Origin: Proteles cristata cristata
Taxonomy: Eukaryota > Chordata > Mammalia > Carnivora > Hyaenidae
Assembly: GCA_017311185.1 (NCBI GenBank)
Contig: JAESUZ010005115.1
Coordinates: 1,703,278 to 1,767,277 of the forward strand
Length of the DNA stretch: 64,000 bases
Reading direction: 5' to 3'
Of this stretch, positions 35,956 to 47,992 are shown piece after piece; position 1 is the first letter of the stretch; each line of letters starts with the position of its first letter. The notes beneath the pieces are model-generated. The model saw only the letters and a list, made by a program, of their open reading frames with translations. It had not been told where the DNA came from and did not search any database. The position numbers were made by a program, and so were the translations under genes.

Positions 35956-36860
35956 CTATGAAGCAGATCTTAAAAGCTATTCTATGTCTGGGCTTCTAGA
36001 GGAAAGCATCTGTCTGCAGTCTATTCTACTTCCAATAGCCACTGAAACTGTATCCTTAAAGGTCACCATCAACTTCATACCATAAAATGTTCATCCTTGT
36101 GGTATGTAATTTGGTATGTAATTTGTAATGTGGTATGTAATTTGACGCTGCTAACCACTTCCTTAGCTCCGTTCACACCATACTGCCATGGTTCTCCTCC
36201 GGGGTCTCAGCTCCTTGCTTCTCACTTTCTTCTACTTGCTCACTCTCTTCCAGTTGAGCTTTAAAACCAACAAGTCTAAGGTACAATTCTAGGCATCTTT
36301 TTCTCAATACGCTTTCCCTAATTGCATCTACATCTCTGGATTTTATTACCAGGGATGTGTGATTTTATTCACAGATGACTACATTCCCCTGTCCCCCCCA
36401 CCCCCACCCCCAAGCAACCCCCTCCATTTATACAGCTGCTTTCTCCTCATACTTGTTTTGATGATTCCCAGGCGGTGGCTTGCTGGAGCCAGCTACTCCT
36501 GGGTCACCAGAGACTATTGCTAAATTTCCAGAAATTTGTCAAGCTGCTTGTTAAACCATTGGTAGCTTGAAATCAGATGTGATGGAACCATTTACAGCAT
36601 GAAAATCAGGAAATGCTACAATGAGGGCTCCCTGGCCATTTCCTGTCCTCCTGAGAAATTGTTTAACAGGCACTACTGCCACAGGCACCTTTAATTGAGC
36701 ATTTCAATATCGCTCTATCAGTTTTCTTCCCTCATCTCAAACCAGGTTCTGTTCCTGCGTTTCCTCCCAGAGTAGTGAGCGAAGCTGTCATCCACCAACT
36801 TGCTTCAGCTGAAACATTAGGGACAACCCAGATAGCACTCTCCCTAATTTCTTTATTTCT
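35955..36860. other. Intergenic, no gene seen
   Basis: A small triplet of GGTATGTAATTTG words at 36,100-36,145 and a C-run at 36,390-36,415. Otherwise unique. Confidence 0.5.
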
Positions 36861-38355
36861 GCCATTTCTCTTATTTTGAAAATCTGATTCTATTAAGATA
36901 TAATTTACGTGTACTAAAATGTGGCCATTTAACTACATAGTTTGATGAGCTTTTGACAATTGTATATAAGTATTAAACATCATCTCTAAGACAAAGTATA
37001 CTTCACCAAGCAAGTCAGCTTCTTCATACACCTTCATAGCTAATTATCCCCACAAATGACCTCAGGTAATCACTGTTCCACTCATAGACTAGATTTACCT
37101 CTTTTAATTATTTTTAGAAATGGAAAGTGTACACAAACACACAAACACACACACACTTTTGTGCATTTTTATTCAGTGTCATTTTTTTTAGATTTATTTG
37201 TGTTGTTGCATCTCTGTGGAATTTTCCTTTTTAACTTGAGTAGTATTCCATCATATGTATGGACCACAACTTGTTTATCCTTTCTATGGCTGGTGTATAT
37301 CCAATTATTACTGGTTTATGTCTAATATAAATAAAGATTCTATAAAGATTTGCATACAAGCATTTTTAGGAGCACATGTTTTCCTTTCTCTTGGATTTGC
37401 AGACACTATAAGACCCTTGTAGGAAGCAAGATCCAAATGGTGCTGCTGGTATTTCCTTTCATGTCTTTGCTAGTGGCAAAATAATGTATTATTGCTTTCC
37501 CAATTTTCTAAAAGACATTGTATAGGATTATTATTATTATTTCTTCCTTAGATGTTTGAAAGAATTCACCAGAGAAGCTATCTGGGCTGGGATTTTTCTT
37601 TGTGGAATATTTTTAATAAGGAATCCAATTATTTTTTAATAGGTGTAGGACTATGTATAATTTCTATTTTCTCAAGTCAGTTTTGGCTTTTTTTCCCCCC
37701 AAAGGTTTCTTATGTTTCATATCAGACATTGAATGTTTTTGGAATAAAGTTGTTCACAATCGTTCTTAGTATCCTTTTAGTTACTGTAGAATCTGTAATA
37801 ATGTTCCCTCTTTCCTTCTTGACATGGATAATTTGGTCTTCTCCCTTGTTTTTCTTGATGAGTGTAGATAGTAGTTATTAGTTTTATTGAAATGCTGTCA
37901 CAGCAGCCAATCAAGACAGAGATACACTGAGTGGCAGCCCATAGCTGTGGGTCTCTGCAGCCAATATAAATTCCACTGGGCAGACCTCCTTTATGAGCTA
38001 TTCTCGTCTCTGAGTTGAAGATATTTTGCCTGTAGCCTGGGACCTGACATTTACAGAGTAAGCTTTCAGTTTCATTGATTCTCTCCATTATTTGTACATT
38101 CTCTATTTGATTGATTGTTACTCTTATTTCTATCATTTTATTATTTCACTTACTTTAGATTTAATTGTCTCCTCTTTTCCTGGCTTTTTAATATGGAAGC
38201 TGAAATCACTCATTTGATATTTATTATTTTCTACCTGAATCATTTAAAGTTTCACAACCTCTTTTAGGTACTGCATTACCTGCACTCCACAAATTTTGAT
38301 ATGTGGTCTTTTTTTAGTTTCATTTCAAAACATTTTCTAATTCTTCTCAGGATTT
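36860..38355 (-). mobile_element. Old L1 pieces, antisense
   Basis: Two stretches of diverged antisense L1. 36,860-37,400 is 3'-region (AGTAGTATTCCATCATATG, CCACAACTTGTTTATCC). 37,500-38,355 is ORF2 region (GAATTCACCAGAGAAGC, TTTCATTGATTCTCTCC, CTGCACTCCACAAATTTTG). About 180 bp of unrelated sequence interrupt it near 37,890-38,070. Confidence 0.8.
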
Positions 38356-38366
38356 CTTTTCCTTCT

Positions 38367-38400
38367 TTCCTTCTTTCTTTTTTTTTTTTTTTTTTTTTTT
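38367..38400. repeat. Pyrimidine and poly-T tract
   Basis: TTCC/TTTC repeats followed by a run of about 22 T. It may be the tail of a lost reverse retroelement. Confidence 0.8.
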
Positions 38401-38433
38401 ACTTAAGAGTTACCTAAAACTATGTTCTTTATT

Positions 38434-38644
38434 GGGACACTTGGGTGATTCAGTTGGGTAAGTGTCCAACTTTAGCTCAGGTCATGATCTCGTGGTTTGT
38501 GAGTTCAAGCCCCACGTCTAGCTCTGTGCAGACAGCTCAGAGCCTGGAGCCTGCTTTGGATTGTGTCTCCCTCTCTCTCTGCCCCTCCCCTGCTCAAACT
38601 CTGTCTCTCTATCTCTCTCAAAAATAAACATTAAACATTTTTTA
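38434..38644 (+). mobile_element. CAN-type SINE
   Basis: Diverged head GGGACACTTGGGTGATTCAG. An 18-bp duplication AAAACTATGTTCTTTATT at 38,416-38,433 and, with one change, 38,645-38,662. Inserted into antisense L1. Confidence 0.9.
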
Positions 38645-38894
38645 AAAACTATGTTGTTTATTTTTTAGATATTTTTCTGTTTTTAATTCTAATTGAATTC
38701 TGTACAGAGAATGTACTCTTTTTGACCTCATTCTTTTTAGACTTACTGATTTTTTAATCAACTGAAGGATACACCTTGTATATTTTCCTGCTCCCAGTGA
38801 TGGCCCTGTGATGTTTACTGTTCAAAGTCTGAAAGTATTCTTTGTTTCTTGTATTTTTCCCAGTTTTCTACACTTTTCTGGTGGCAGTGCAAGT
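38645..38894 (-). mobile_element. Old L1, antisense, continuation past the SINE
   Basis: The same antisense L1 resumes after the SINE (TTCTAATTGAATTCTGTACAG, AGAATGTACTCTTTTTG) until the next SINE. Diverged, no open frame. Confidence 0.65.
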
Positions 38895-38913
38895 CCTGTG
38901 TCTGTTACTTTGT

Positions 38914-39137
38914 TTGTTTTTTATTATTAAAAAAATTTTTTTAACGTTTATTTATTTTTGAGAGACAGAGCACAAGTGGGGGAGGGGGAAAGAGAGAATG
39001 AGACACAGAATCCTAAGCAGGCTCCAGGTTCTGAGCTGTCAGCACAGAGCCTGATGCGGGGCTCAAACTCATGAACTATGAGATCATGGCCTAAGCCAAA
39101 GTCAGACGCTTAACCGACTGGAGCCACCCAAGCACTC
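38914..39137 (-). mobile_element. CAN-type SINE
   Basis: Reverse-oriented, AACGTTTATTTATTTTTGAG tail side. A 19-bp duplication CCTGTGTCTGTTACTTTGT at 38,895-38,913 and, with one change, 39,138-39,156. Confidence 0.92.
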
Positions 39138-39159
39138 CCTGTGTCTGTTGCTTTGTGAA

Positions 39160-39640
39160 GACCCTGAGCTTCCCTGACTTACTGAATCTGGCTCAACAGA
39201 GTTAACTTCCTGTATTGTGCATTATCCCTCCGATCTCAACATTTCCCCTGAAGTCTCCCCTGACTGTTCTTCTCTCCCTGAAAACTTAGCTAGAAAGTCT
39301 TTTGTGTATGGATGTTTTTCAGCGTGCACAAACCTACTGGTGTGTATCCCACTCTATTGTATTTGCCTGTTACTTTTTTACTTAATTCCCATAAAGAACA
39401 CAAATTTTATATATAAGTTTGAACCATATGAAATTTCTGCTATGTGACCATGGTTTTGATCTGTAAAACTAGCAGTTTCCCCTGGTTCAAACTAATATGT
39501 ATCAAAAACAGTAGTTATGCATACACAGAGAGGCTGTGGGGATCTCAAAACAGCCCTCTTATGAAATGTTTTTAATTTATAATAACCCTTTTTCAGAACC
39601 TTTGAAAGTGGCTCCACTACATTCCTTAATTCTTGTTCTA
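39160..39640. other. Intergenic, no gene seen
   Basis: Unique sequence between two SINEs. The 76-codon plus frame at 39,217-39,447 has no domain. Confidence 0.5.
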
Positions 39641-39740
39641 AAGCTGCTCTGAGAATCAAATGAGATAATGTTTATAGAACAATTAGAAAAGTGGCTGGCA
39701 TGTGATAAGTGCTCAGTAAAGTTAAGTCATGTTGTTGTTC
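39640..39740 (+). mobile_element. MIR 3' part
   Basis: AATCAAATGAGATAATGTTT, GTGGCTGGCATGTGATAAGT, GCTCAGTAAAG: sense MIR terminus. The neighbouring SINE lies just to its right. Confidence 0.7.
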
Positions 39741-39755
39741 TGTTAGTGTTGTTTA

Positions 39756-39948
39756 TTTTTTAAAAATGTTTAATGTTTATTTATGAGCAGGGGAGGAGCA
39801 GAGAGAGAAGGAGACACAGAATCTGAAGGAAGCTTCAGGCTCTGAGCTCTCAATGAAGACCCTGATGCAGGGCTTGAACCCACAGACCACAAGATCATGA
39901 CTGAGCCAAAGTCAGATGCTTAACCAACTGAGCCACCCAGGTGCCCCT
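39756..39948 (-). mobile_element. CAN-type SINE
   Basis: Reverse-oriented, short TC region. Perfect duplication TGTTAGTGTTGTTTA at 39,741-39,755 and 39,949-39,963. Confidence 0.92.
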
Positions 39949-39963
39949 TGTTAGTGTTGTTTA

Positions 39964-41440
39964 GCTGCTGTTGTGTAGGTTTGGCTTTGTCTTTGCTGGA
40001 TGCCAGGCAGGTCCCTCAGACAGCTGCTCTCTCTGTAATGTCCCTGCCTCACAGCAGCTTCTGGGAACCCCTTCTTAGCATTTCCTCAGCTCTCTGATTT
40101 TCCTCAGCATCCAGGAAAGGGGGTCTCTTCCTTTGTGACAGGCACTAGGTCTCCTGGGCTTCAAGTTGGTCAGGAAAACCCTTATACCTGATCTCTTCAT
40201 CTCTCCCAGAAGCTTTTCAGGTCCCTAAAACCAGCTTCCTGACTAGATTTTTCTCATTCCTGCAGCCGAAAGGGAACTGTATCTCAAGCACATTCAAGAG
40301 CCCTTTTAGTGTTCTATTTGTTTGTTTCATTCTTATTTTTTTAAATTTCTTCAGCAATGTTTGGCTTTTTGGTCAGAGTTTCTTCACTGAGCTCTGGTCT
40401 AGGGTGTCCTAGACAGAAGATGTTACCAATGGCAGGAGCTGCATTCTGGGGACCCATTGTTTCTACAGCCGGCCCTGTCAGAAGCTCCCAGGAGACTGAA
40501 AGCAGAATTGACACCAGTCCTACCTTTCGACCATTAATTTAACCCAAGTGAATAAGACCGTTGCTGGTTTAGGAAGTCAGGACTTTTAGGAAGTCCTAAA
40601 CTCTGGGTCTACCACTTGCTGAGTGACTTGGCCAAGAGCTATACCCTCTTTAGACCCCAGTTCTTTCAGCTGTGCAAGGCCCTTTTAATTCTCGGGTTCT
40701 GTGACCTGCTTGAGTTTTTTGGAAATGCACTTTGGGAATTTCTATATAGAAGAAATTGGAGGAATTCTTTTTCTGAACTGCATTTTTCTTGGACAACGTG
40801 GTTTATTAGCAAAAGCTTTTGGCTTTTCTTAAATGAAGGCTTAATTTATTACCTAGGAAAGAGCTTTACGCCCTCAGCATTAAGGATACAGAATGACCCT
40901 CACTATGAGAGAGAGACTCACCTTTGTGTCCCGCCTCCATCATGCAAGGGAATATGTCAGCTCCTACTTTGAAGGTACCACTTCTCCAATAATAACATGG
41001 GGGATAATGATTCTTGGCCACCTACCCATGTCAGGATATTGTCACTACACATTATTTAAAAAGCACTCTAGAATAGTGCTTCTCTTGGGACAACTAAAGT
41101 GGAAAATGGCAGTAATCACAGGAACATATACCTCTGTGGGCTAATGCAGCCATGGTCCCTTGGAGGCCATGTGGGCTTCTGTGCTGATAGGGAAATTGTA
41201 GGCATGTGGGCTCAGGTTCTGTGAGGTGCAATTAGAGCCCAGAATACAGAGCAATTGTGGGAGGAGGTTGACAGCTATAATTGAAGAGCATAATATGATA
41301 AGTCAATGGAGTGAAAAGAAGAGAAAAGAGTGAAATCCGCCACAGCAGGCTAGCAACGAAATCCCTGCACTTGATCATTTTTGTGTCCTGTTTCTCTGTC
41401 TAAAGGGAAGGATCCCATAGAAAGTAAGCCAGGATTGAAT
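39964..41440. other. Intergenic, no gene seen
   Basis: Contains a MIR-like stretch at 40,600-40,700 (GCTGAGTGACTTGGCCAAGA). A 118-codon plus frame at 40,616-40,972 runs over it and is not credible. Confidence 0.5.
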
Positions 41441-41580
41441 CCTGATCTTACCATTTACTAATGGTACCATCTTGAGCAAATCATCCTCTCTCAGATTTAG
41501 TTCCTTCCTCTGTGGAAACCAGCGTGGTAATGGTTTGCAAAATTGTTGCATAGGAGTAAATGAACTGCATATGCAAAAGC
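41440..41580 (+). mobile_element. MIR
   Basis: ATCTTGAGCAAATCATCCTC, TCAGATTTAGTTCCTTCCTC, GGAGTAAATGAACTGCATAT: sense MIR. Confidence 0.65.
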
Positions 41581-41946
41581 AGCTGGTGATAGCACTTCAT
41601 GACAGCAATTATACATTCTGAGCTCCCATATCATGCACCAGGCACTGTACTAGCCATAGAGGAGATGCCAACAGAAAGGACACAATGTTCTTCAGGGAAA
41701 TAGAAGCTACTGGATGAGACAGACACATACAACTACTTGGGATCAGAAGGTAAACCACTGGTTTACTGTAAAAGAATCTAACTTGTTTCAAAATATTTCT
41801 TTCAGCCATTTAAAAGATCTGTTGGCTCCTCTTTTACTATTGATACATATCATGTCCCTAATTAGGTAAAAGTGGGTATACCTGCATGTTTTGGTTCTAT
41901 CAAAAGCATCATAGGTGAGTTCATTCTTTAACAACTGTCAGAACCA

Positions 41947-42163
41947 GGGCGCCTGGGTGGCTTAGTTGGTTAAGCATCCGACTTTCGCTTAGGTCATGAT
42001 CTCACGGTTCATGGGTTTGAGCCCCACGTCAGGCTCCGTGCTGACTGCCAGCTCAGAGCCTGGAGCCTGTTTCAGTCTGTGACTCCCTCTCTCTCTGACC
42101 CTCCCCTGCTCACGCTGTCTCTCTCTCTGTCTCCTAGAAATAAATAAAACATTTAAAAAAAAA
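41947..42163 (+). mobile_element. CAN-type SINE, young subfamily
   Basis: GGGCGCCTGGGTGGCTTAG head, CTAGAAATAAATAAA tail. A 17-bp duplication AACAACTGTCAGAACCA at 41,930-41,946 and, with one change, 42,164-42,180. Confidence 0.93.
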
Positions 42164-42179
42164 AACAACTATCAGAACC

Positions 42180-43430
42180 ACAAACCACTGTATTTGTAAT
42201 GCCTTCTGAGATTCTAAAGATCTGGAGATATCCCTTTTTAAAAATTCAGTCATTGAAATGAATTGTCAAGTAAATCCCATGTTCTAAATTGTGTAATGCT
42301 CAAGCACCAGTCATCTAAAAGGAGAGTTGGCTCCAAGAAAATTCAGATCTGATTGGAGCACCTAAGGAATATGTCATTGAAGGCTCCACCTGGCTGGGCC
42401 CTGGCCACTTGAAGAACCCAAGACTCAGTGCAGAAGGTAAGCACCTCTAAACGGGTGTGGCCCTCAAATTCCCAGCCAGATAAATTCTTTCTAAGACCCT
42501 GATACAGCCCAAAGTAGTCTTGGCCACTCTTTGACCTCCTGGTTCCCCAAAGAATTGTTCATAGAAACCAGCTGCTCCGTGTTCTACTTCTTTCATCCCA
42601 ACCTTTACCAGGAGCTATACTTCCTACCTTAAGCCTCATTCAGCTACTAAAAGCCTGGTCAAATCCTACCAGTTGACTAGGTTCCTATCTTTGTGAAAGC
42701 AGTGGGGGGTGGCGAGGCTATAATAGAGGTAACAAAGAAAGATTGCCCCAGGTGTAAAGAAAAAAGGTGTTACCCAAAGGGCCTTCAGAAAGAAGACTGC
42801 TTGAAGGAGATGGAATTTGAGCTGGGCTTTGAATAAATGTGTTGATTTCAGAAATGTTAATGACAAGGACCGAAGGTTCTCCAGTAATTTCTCTGGACCC
42901 AACACTATAGGTACATGAGGCCCTCCTCCCCAGTCCTTACCAGATGGAAGAAGATCTACTTGTGTCCTGCTTTCCAAGGAATTCTGTGCTCCCCATCACC
43001 TAGGGAGAGGGCTTTGGCTCTTCCTTTCCTCTGAGCAAGATACGGAATAGATGTCCACCATAGAATACAGCAGGCCAGGGTCTGACCTACTACCTCAAAG
43101 TTTATATCTTTCCCTACTCACCCCAAATCTATTTCATGTCTGAAAATTCTCTACTAGAGAGATATTTCTTTGACTTTCAGAAGTCTTCCTGTATTCTGCA
43201 GAATACATATCTGGTATTCAAAAAAATATTTACAAAACAAATATATAGATGAATATTTCATAAAAGAGCATACCTTAAGCTGTCGCCAGCTAATACTTTT
43301 TGGAGATTAATTCACAAATAACTGAAAATAAGGTCACATGCGAAGAAAAAAATAAGAGTAATTCATTTTGGAAAGTACTTTGCAGTTTCTAAAAAAAAAA
43401 ACCTTCCATACTCATTGTTTTATTTGATTG
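42180..43430. other. Intergenic, no gene seen
   Basis: Unique sequence with a possible ancient repeat at 42,780-42,850 (GGAGATGGAATTTGAGCTGG). Confidence 0.45.
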
Positions 43431-43840
43431 ACGTGACAGCTCTGTAAACTGCCCCAAATCTCAGTGCTTGAAAAACAAAATCATTTATTCTCACAGCTGG
43501 GACTTAGTTGGGTGATTCTGCTCATCTTAGCTGGGTTTGCTCATGGATGTAGGGGTTAACTAGGGGTCAGGTGATGTAGGATTACTCAACTGGGACAAGT
43601 TTGTTCTGCTCCGCCTTCTGGGACTAGTGAGCTAGACTCGGCATGATCTGCTCATGGTAATGGAGGAAGCCAACCAGAGAGCAAGGAGAAACACAAAGGC
43701 TTTTGGAGAACTAGCTCAGAACCGTCGTGCTGTCATTGCTGTTTTATTGGCCAAAGCACATTATATGGCTGAACTGAGAGTCACGGCGCAGGGAAATATC
43801 CTCCTTCCTTTAGTGGGAGGTCACATGGCAAAAGGCACAG
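43430..43840 (-). mobile_element. Interspersed repeat of the CCCCAAA..CAGTG..TTTATT type
   Basis: CTGCCCCAAATCTCAGTGCT, AATCATTTATTCTCACAGCT, AGTTGGGTGATTCTGCTCAT and TTTTATTGGCCAAAGCAC mark a common ancient mammalian repeat whose name I cannot give with certainty. A related copy lies at 45.49-45.96 kb. Confidence 0.55.
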
Positions 43841-44630
43841 TTAGGGAGCAGAAAAAAATTAGCAAACTTAGTGCAATCTCTTATAAACCCTATGCAGTAA
43901 AAGGGCAAGCATTACTGTCATGTACTGTATCTAGATACATAGAACCTGAGTCTCAGAGAAGTGAAGTGATTTTTTTCCATGGAGTAGAGCTGGGACTTTC
44001 GACATCAAAAGCCCTTCCTTTCTATTGCATCACAGAAGAGCTGCCTGGAAACCCACGTGCTGGAGTTAAATGGAGGCGATTTTAAGAGAAGACTGGCCCT
44101 TGAGAGGCCAAATATTGTCGATGGTCAGTGGACAGACTATATATAAAAATAGAACTCTGACTCACAACCGGCCCTCCTTCAGCTCCCCATGCCAACAATC
44201 TCCAAGTGGGGCATACTTGAAGCTTCCCCTTTTCTCACTGTAAAGCTTTCAGACTCTCTTGCCTACTTTTGCATCTCTGCCAAAAGCATGATGGTAGCTG
44301 ACTGGCTTGCAAAAGCAAGCTCTTAATAACAGCCTTTGCATGTCCTCACTTGGGTGGTCTTTGTTTATTTCCATACCCTGCCACTTAGAGACAAAAACAG
44401 GACACATTTTGGGTCCTGCCTGCAAGGTCAGGAGGATAGACTGGGCCCCCAATATTCACTTTAGATTTCTGCAATTCCCTCCCCCACCAACAGTGGGCAA
44501 CCTTCCTGATTCTGTGGAAAGTGGCAGGAAGTGCTTGAAGTCTGTATTTTAATAATGTTGTTTTATTCTTGTATCCTTGTTCTGCAGTAAATCAGAAATG
44601 TTAAGCATTGTCATTTTGGGTCCTATGAGT
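43840..44630. other. Intergenic, MIR-like patch
   Basis: 43,870-43,995 looks like reverse MIR (CTGAGTCTCAGAGAAGTGAA). The remainder is unique without exon-like frames. Confidence 0.45.
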
Positions 44631-45070
44631 CTTAAACAATCAAACATGGACTAAACACAAAATTGGAATCAATCCATGTATCTGTCAACGGCTGAATTTA
44701 TAATAAGATGTGGCACATCCATACAATGCAATACTTTCAGCAATTACACGCCCGACTTTAAAAAGTCAGACACAACAAACCATCTATCACATGCTTCCAC
44801 TTTTATGACATTTGAAGAAAAGGCCAACTTATAGAGACAAAAAGCAGATCATCAGGTACTAGGGACTAGCTGTAGGGACTGACCACAATCTGGCATAAAG
44901 AACCTTTTTAGGAAATATTCCCTCATTTAGAACATTTGGAAATGTTCTAAAATGGATTGTAGGGATGGTTGCACAACTGTGTACATTTATTAGAAACCAC
45001 TTAACTATCCATTTATAATGGGTGAATTTTGTGGCATGTGTTTTATACCACAGTAAAGCTGTTTAAAAAG
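44630..45070 (+). mobile_element. Old L1 3' end
   Basis: Sense-strand L1M-type 3' end: CATGTATCTGTCAACGGCTG, AAGATGTGGCACATCCATAC, GTTGCACAACTGTGTACATT and TTATACCACAGTAAAGCTG. Diverged and truncated. Confidence 0.75.
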
Positions 45071-45319
45071 AAAGCATTTTGAAAAACAATGTGCCTTGGA
45101 AGAGAATAAACACATAACATGGATGAAAAGGAAACACAGTCAGGAGAATTGCAATGTTTGCTATACTGCTAGTTGCTCCACTCTATGGAAGCTGGATACT
45201 CAAAACTCCCTCCTTGAATATAACTCCATTATGGCCGGAGTATGACCTTCTCAGGAGTCTTCTGTCTAGCTCATTGTTTCTCACCTTTGCTGGCTTTTAG
45301 CACACAGAATTCCAGCACT

Positions 45320-45490
45320 GATAAGCATGACCAGTACCTGGGCTTTGGAGTCTGACAGATGTGGGTTTGAACTCTGGCTCCGTCACGTATCAGCTGTGTG
45401 ACACTGAACATATAACTTGGCTTCTCCAACCTTTGATTCTCTGACATAAAAGTTGAGACTAATAATTCATATCTCATGAGGTAGTTACAA
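45320..45490 (+). mobile_element. MIR
   Basis: GGCTTTGGAGTCTGACAGAT, GTGGGTTTGAACTCTGGCTC, CAGCTGTGTGACACTGAACA, CATGAGGTAGTTACAAAG: well-preserved sense MIR. Confidence 0.85.
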
Positions 45491-45965
45491 AGATAATATA
45501 AATTGGTGCATAACAAAAGACCCCAAAATTAATGGATCAAAGCAACCACTTTATACATCTAACGATTCTGTGGGTTAGAAATTCCAGAAGGGTTTGTTTT
45601 GGTGGTTAGTGCCCGATCCACATGGTATTAGTGGGAGCATCTGGGCAAGGGGATCTACTTCCAAGATAGCTCCTTCACTCACATATCTTGTGCCTCCATG
45701 ATCCTTGTTCTCTCTTTTCACGTGGCATCTAATCTGCAAGGCTTTTCCATGAGATTTGAGCTTCTCACAACATAGTGGTCCCAGGTAGTTGTACTTACAC
45801 AGTGGCTGGTTTCTCCAATAGTCAGGAAGCAGAAGCTGTCAGAAAAGTTGGAGCACTACCTGGAACGGCAAAGCATTGCTTTCACTGAATGTTATTGGTC
45901 CAAGCAGCCACACGACACACCCACCCAGACGCAGGTAGCTGGGGGTGGGTTACAAGGTCACATTT
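45490..45965 (-). mobile_element. Interspersed repeat, same family as at 43.4 kb
   Basis: GCATAACAAAAGACCCCAAA, ACGATTCTGTGGGTTAGAA, GTTATTGGTCCAAGCAGCC and GGTTACAAGGTCACATT match the family seen 2 kb to the left in the same orientation. Confidence 0.55.
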
Positions 45966-46082
45966 TCACCTGAGTATTTGGGTTGGGAGATACACTGTGG
46001 ACGTATTGAAAAACCAATGTACCACAGAGTTAACGACCACATAGTGCAATTAATGCCCACATAATTGTCAAGCTTTTACTGT

Positions 46083-46480
46083 AAGGACCAGAGAGTAAGT
46101 ATGTTAGACTTTATAAGCCACCTGGTGTCTGTCATGATTACTCAACTCTGCTATTGTAACACAAAGGTAGACAATACCTTAAATGCATAGTTGTAGCTGT
46201 TTTCTTTTTTTTTTCATTTATTATTTATATTTTATTTTTTTAATTCTTTTTTTTTTTTTACAGATAGTTTATTGTCAAATTAGTTTCCACATAACACCCA
46301 GTGCTCATCCCCACAAGTGTCCTCCTCCATGCCCATCCCCCCTCCCCCCCACATCCATCAGTCCTCAGTTTTTGTCAGCATTCAAGAGTCTCTCATGGTT
46401 TAGTTGTAGCTGTTTTCTAATAAAACTTTATTTACAAAATGGGGGAGGCCAGATTGGTCCATGGGCCGTAGCCATGATCT
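46083..46480 (+). mobile_element. hAT-type (MER1 group) relic split by L1
   Basis: The same element type as at 10.3 kb (AGACTTTATAAGCCACCTGG, CTCAACTCTGCTATTGTAAC, then AATAAAACTTTATTTACAAA and CCATGGGCCGTAG), interrupted by the L1 at 46,206-46,400. Confidence 0.75.
46206..46400 (-). mobile_element. Young L1 3' end inside a hAT relic
   Basis: Reverse-oriented L1 terminus (T-run, GTTTATTGTCAAATTAG, ATAACACCCAGTGCTCATCC). Perfect 18-bp duplication TAGTTGTAGCTGTTTTCT at 46,188-46,205 and 46,401-46,418. It splits a hAT-type element. Confidence 0.92.
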
Positions 46481-46539
46481 CTGATATAATGCATGACATA
46501 TAATAAGTGGTGTGTAATAGTAGAAATTATTATTGTTGT

Positions 46540-46739
46540 TATTTTTTAAAGTTTGTTTATTTATTTTTAAAGAGAGAGAGAGAACATGAGTAAGGGAGGG
46601 GCAGAAAGAGAGGGAGAGAGAGAAGGCTCCCGCTGTCAGTGCAGAGGCCGATGCAGGGCTGGAACTCACAAACATGAGATCATGATTTGATCCAAATCAA
46701 GAGTCAGATGCTCAAACAACTGAGCCTCCCAAGTGTCCC
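46540..46739 (-). mobile_element. CAN-type SINE, old
   Basis: Reverse-oriented, diverged copy with a deletion between the GA-rich part and the CTGTCAGTGCAGAG segment. Flanked by short ATTGT repeats. Confidence 0.82.
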
Positions 46740-46750
46740 TATTGTCACTG

Positions 46751-46905
46751 TTTTTTTTTAAAATATAATTTATTGTCAAAATTGGTTGCCATACAACACC
46801 CAGTACTCATCCCAGCAAGTGCCCTCCTCCATGCCCATCACCTACTTTCCCTTTTCCCCCACCCCCATCAACCTTCAGTTTGTTCTCTGTATTTTAAGAG
46901 CCTTT
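46751..46905 (-). mobile_element. L1 3' end, short
   Basis: Reverse-oriented L1 terminus (TTTATTGTCAAAATTGGTTG, CAACACCCAGTACTCATCCC, CCTCAGTTTGTTCTCTG-like end). It lies directly beside an old SINE; no clear duplication. Confidence 0.85.
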
Positions 46906-46919
46906 GGAAAGCTCCAATC

Positions 46920-47980
46920 CACTCTTTGTCTCCTATTTATAAGGTAACCTGACTTAGCCAACACTCTAGTTTGGTGCCTCTGGCCACCTAGATGCTCCCT
47001 TTTTTCACTTGTCTCCATAACCGGCACCTATACTTCAGGTTCCCGTAAATACCACCCCTGCCTCCCAACTCCACATCAGCCCCTCCCCGCCCCCCCCCAT
47101 GTCACTGCTGGAGCCTTGCAGGTTTGGTGGGGCCTGAGCTTATATAATATGGTCAGGCCCTGTTTAAGAAGGAAAATACAAAATTGAAGCAAAAGCAAAT
47201 CTTTATCTAGAATAAAAAAAAAATCACAAGTATATTCTAAAGTGCCAACGAGTACCACAAAACCCAGAAAAATGACACACACTGACATCTCTGTCATACT
47301 GTTCCCCTAAAATCTGATCAAACTTTCATTTGATTTTGTAATATCATTTACTATAGACTAGAAAGATGATACAGTTTTCTTCTAACACAGTTAATCAGTT
47401 TTTTGAAAGCATTATTGCCAGTTTAGGAACGTTTCTTTATGCGTTACAACTCTTTATTAATAATGCCATCCAAAGTTTTAGGATTATTGTCAAGCAAGGG
47501 AGCTTGTATCAAGTTTTTTCTTGTGTGAGCAGGAAGTTTCCAGGGCATTTCAGGTTTCTTTGTACAGTGACTCATCTTAAGCACTCTGAAGCAAGCCACT
47601 CATTAAATGAGATTGTTGTTGATGTCCTTGTGATGGGGTATATTATCAGTTTTTTATTGTCCTTTATTGATATTATCATTCCAGGTCAAGTCTACAGAAT
47701 ATTTTAAAATTTTCCAATGTGTTTACATGATTCATTTCACTTTCTTAATAGGCTTGTCAAACAACCAAAGAGTCTATTCACTAATTTTATTGGAAAGTTA
47801 TCTCTTTCTCTTAATGAATTTCTATCTTTGGCGACTTTTGATTTTGTTCCAATTTGCCGGCCTCTCAAGCTCAGAAAATTTCTATCAGTTCCCTTGCTTG
47901 TGTTGATCCCCACTGTTCTGTGTTCCATTAGTTTTTTGAAAGTCCCTGAATTTTTATTATGAAAGGTTTTTAACATATGA
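46920..47980. other. Intergenic, no gene seen
   Basis: T-rich unique sequence. The frames at 47,366-47,962 are hydrophobic because the DNA is T-rich, not because a membrane protein is encoded. Confidence 0.5.
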
Positions 47981-47992
47981 AATGGTTTTTTT

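Noticed and set aside
43654..44085. 143-codon plus-strand frame
   Set aside because: Lies over an ancient interspersed repeat and a MIR-like stretch.
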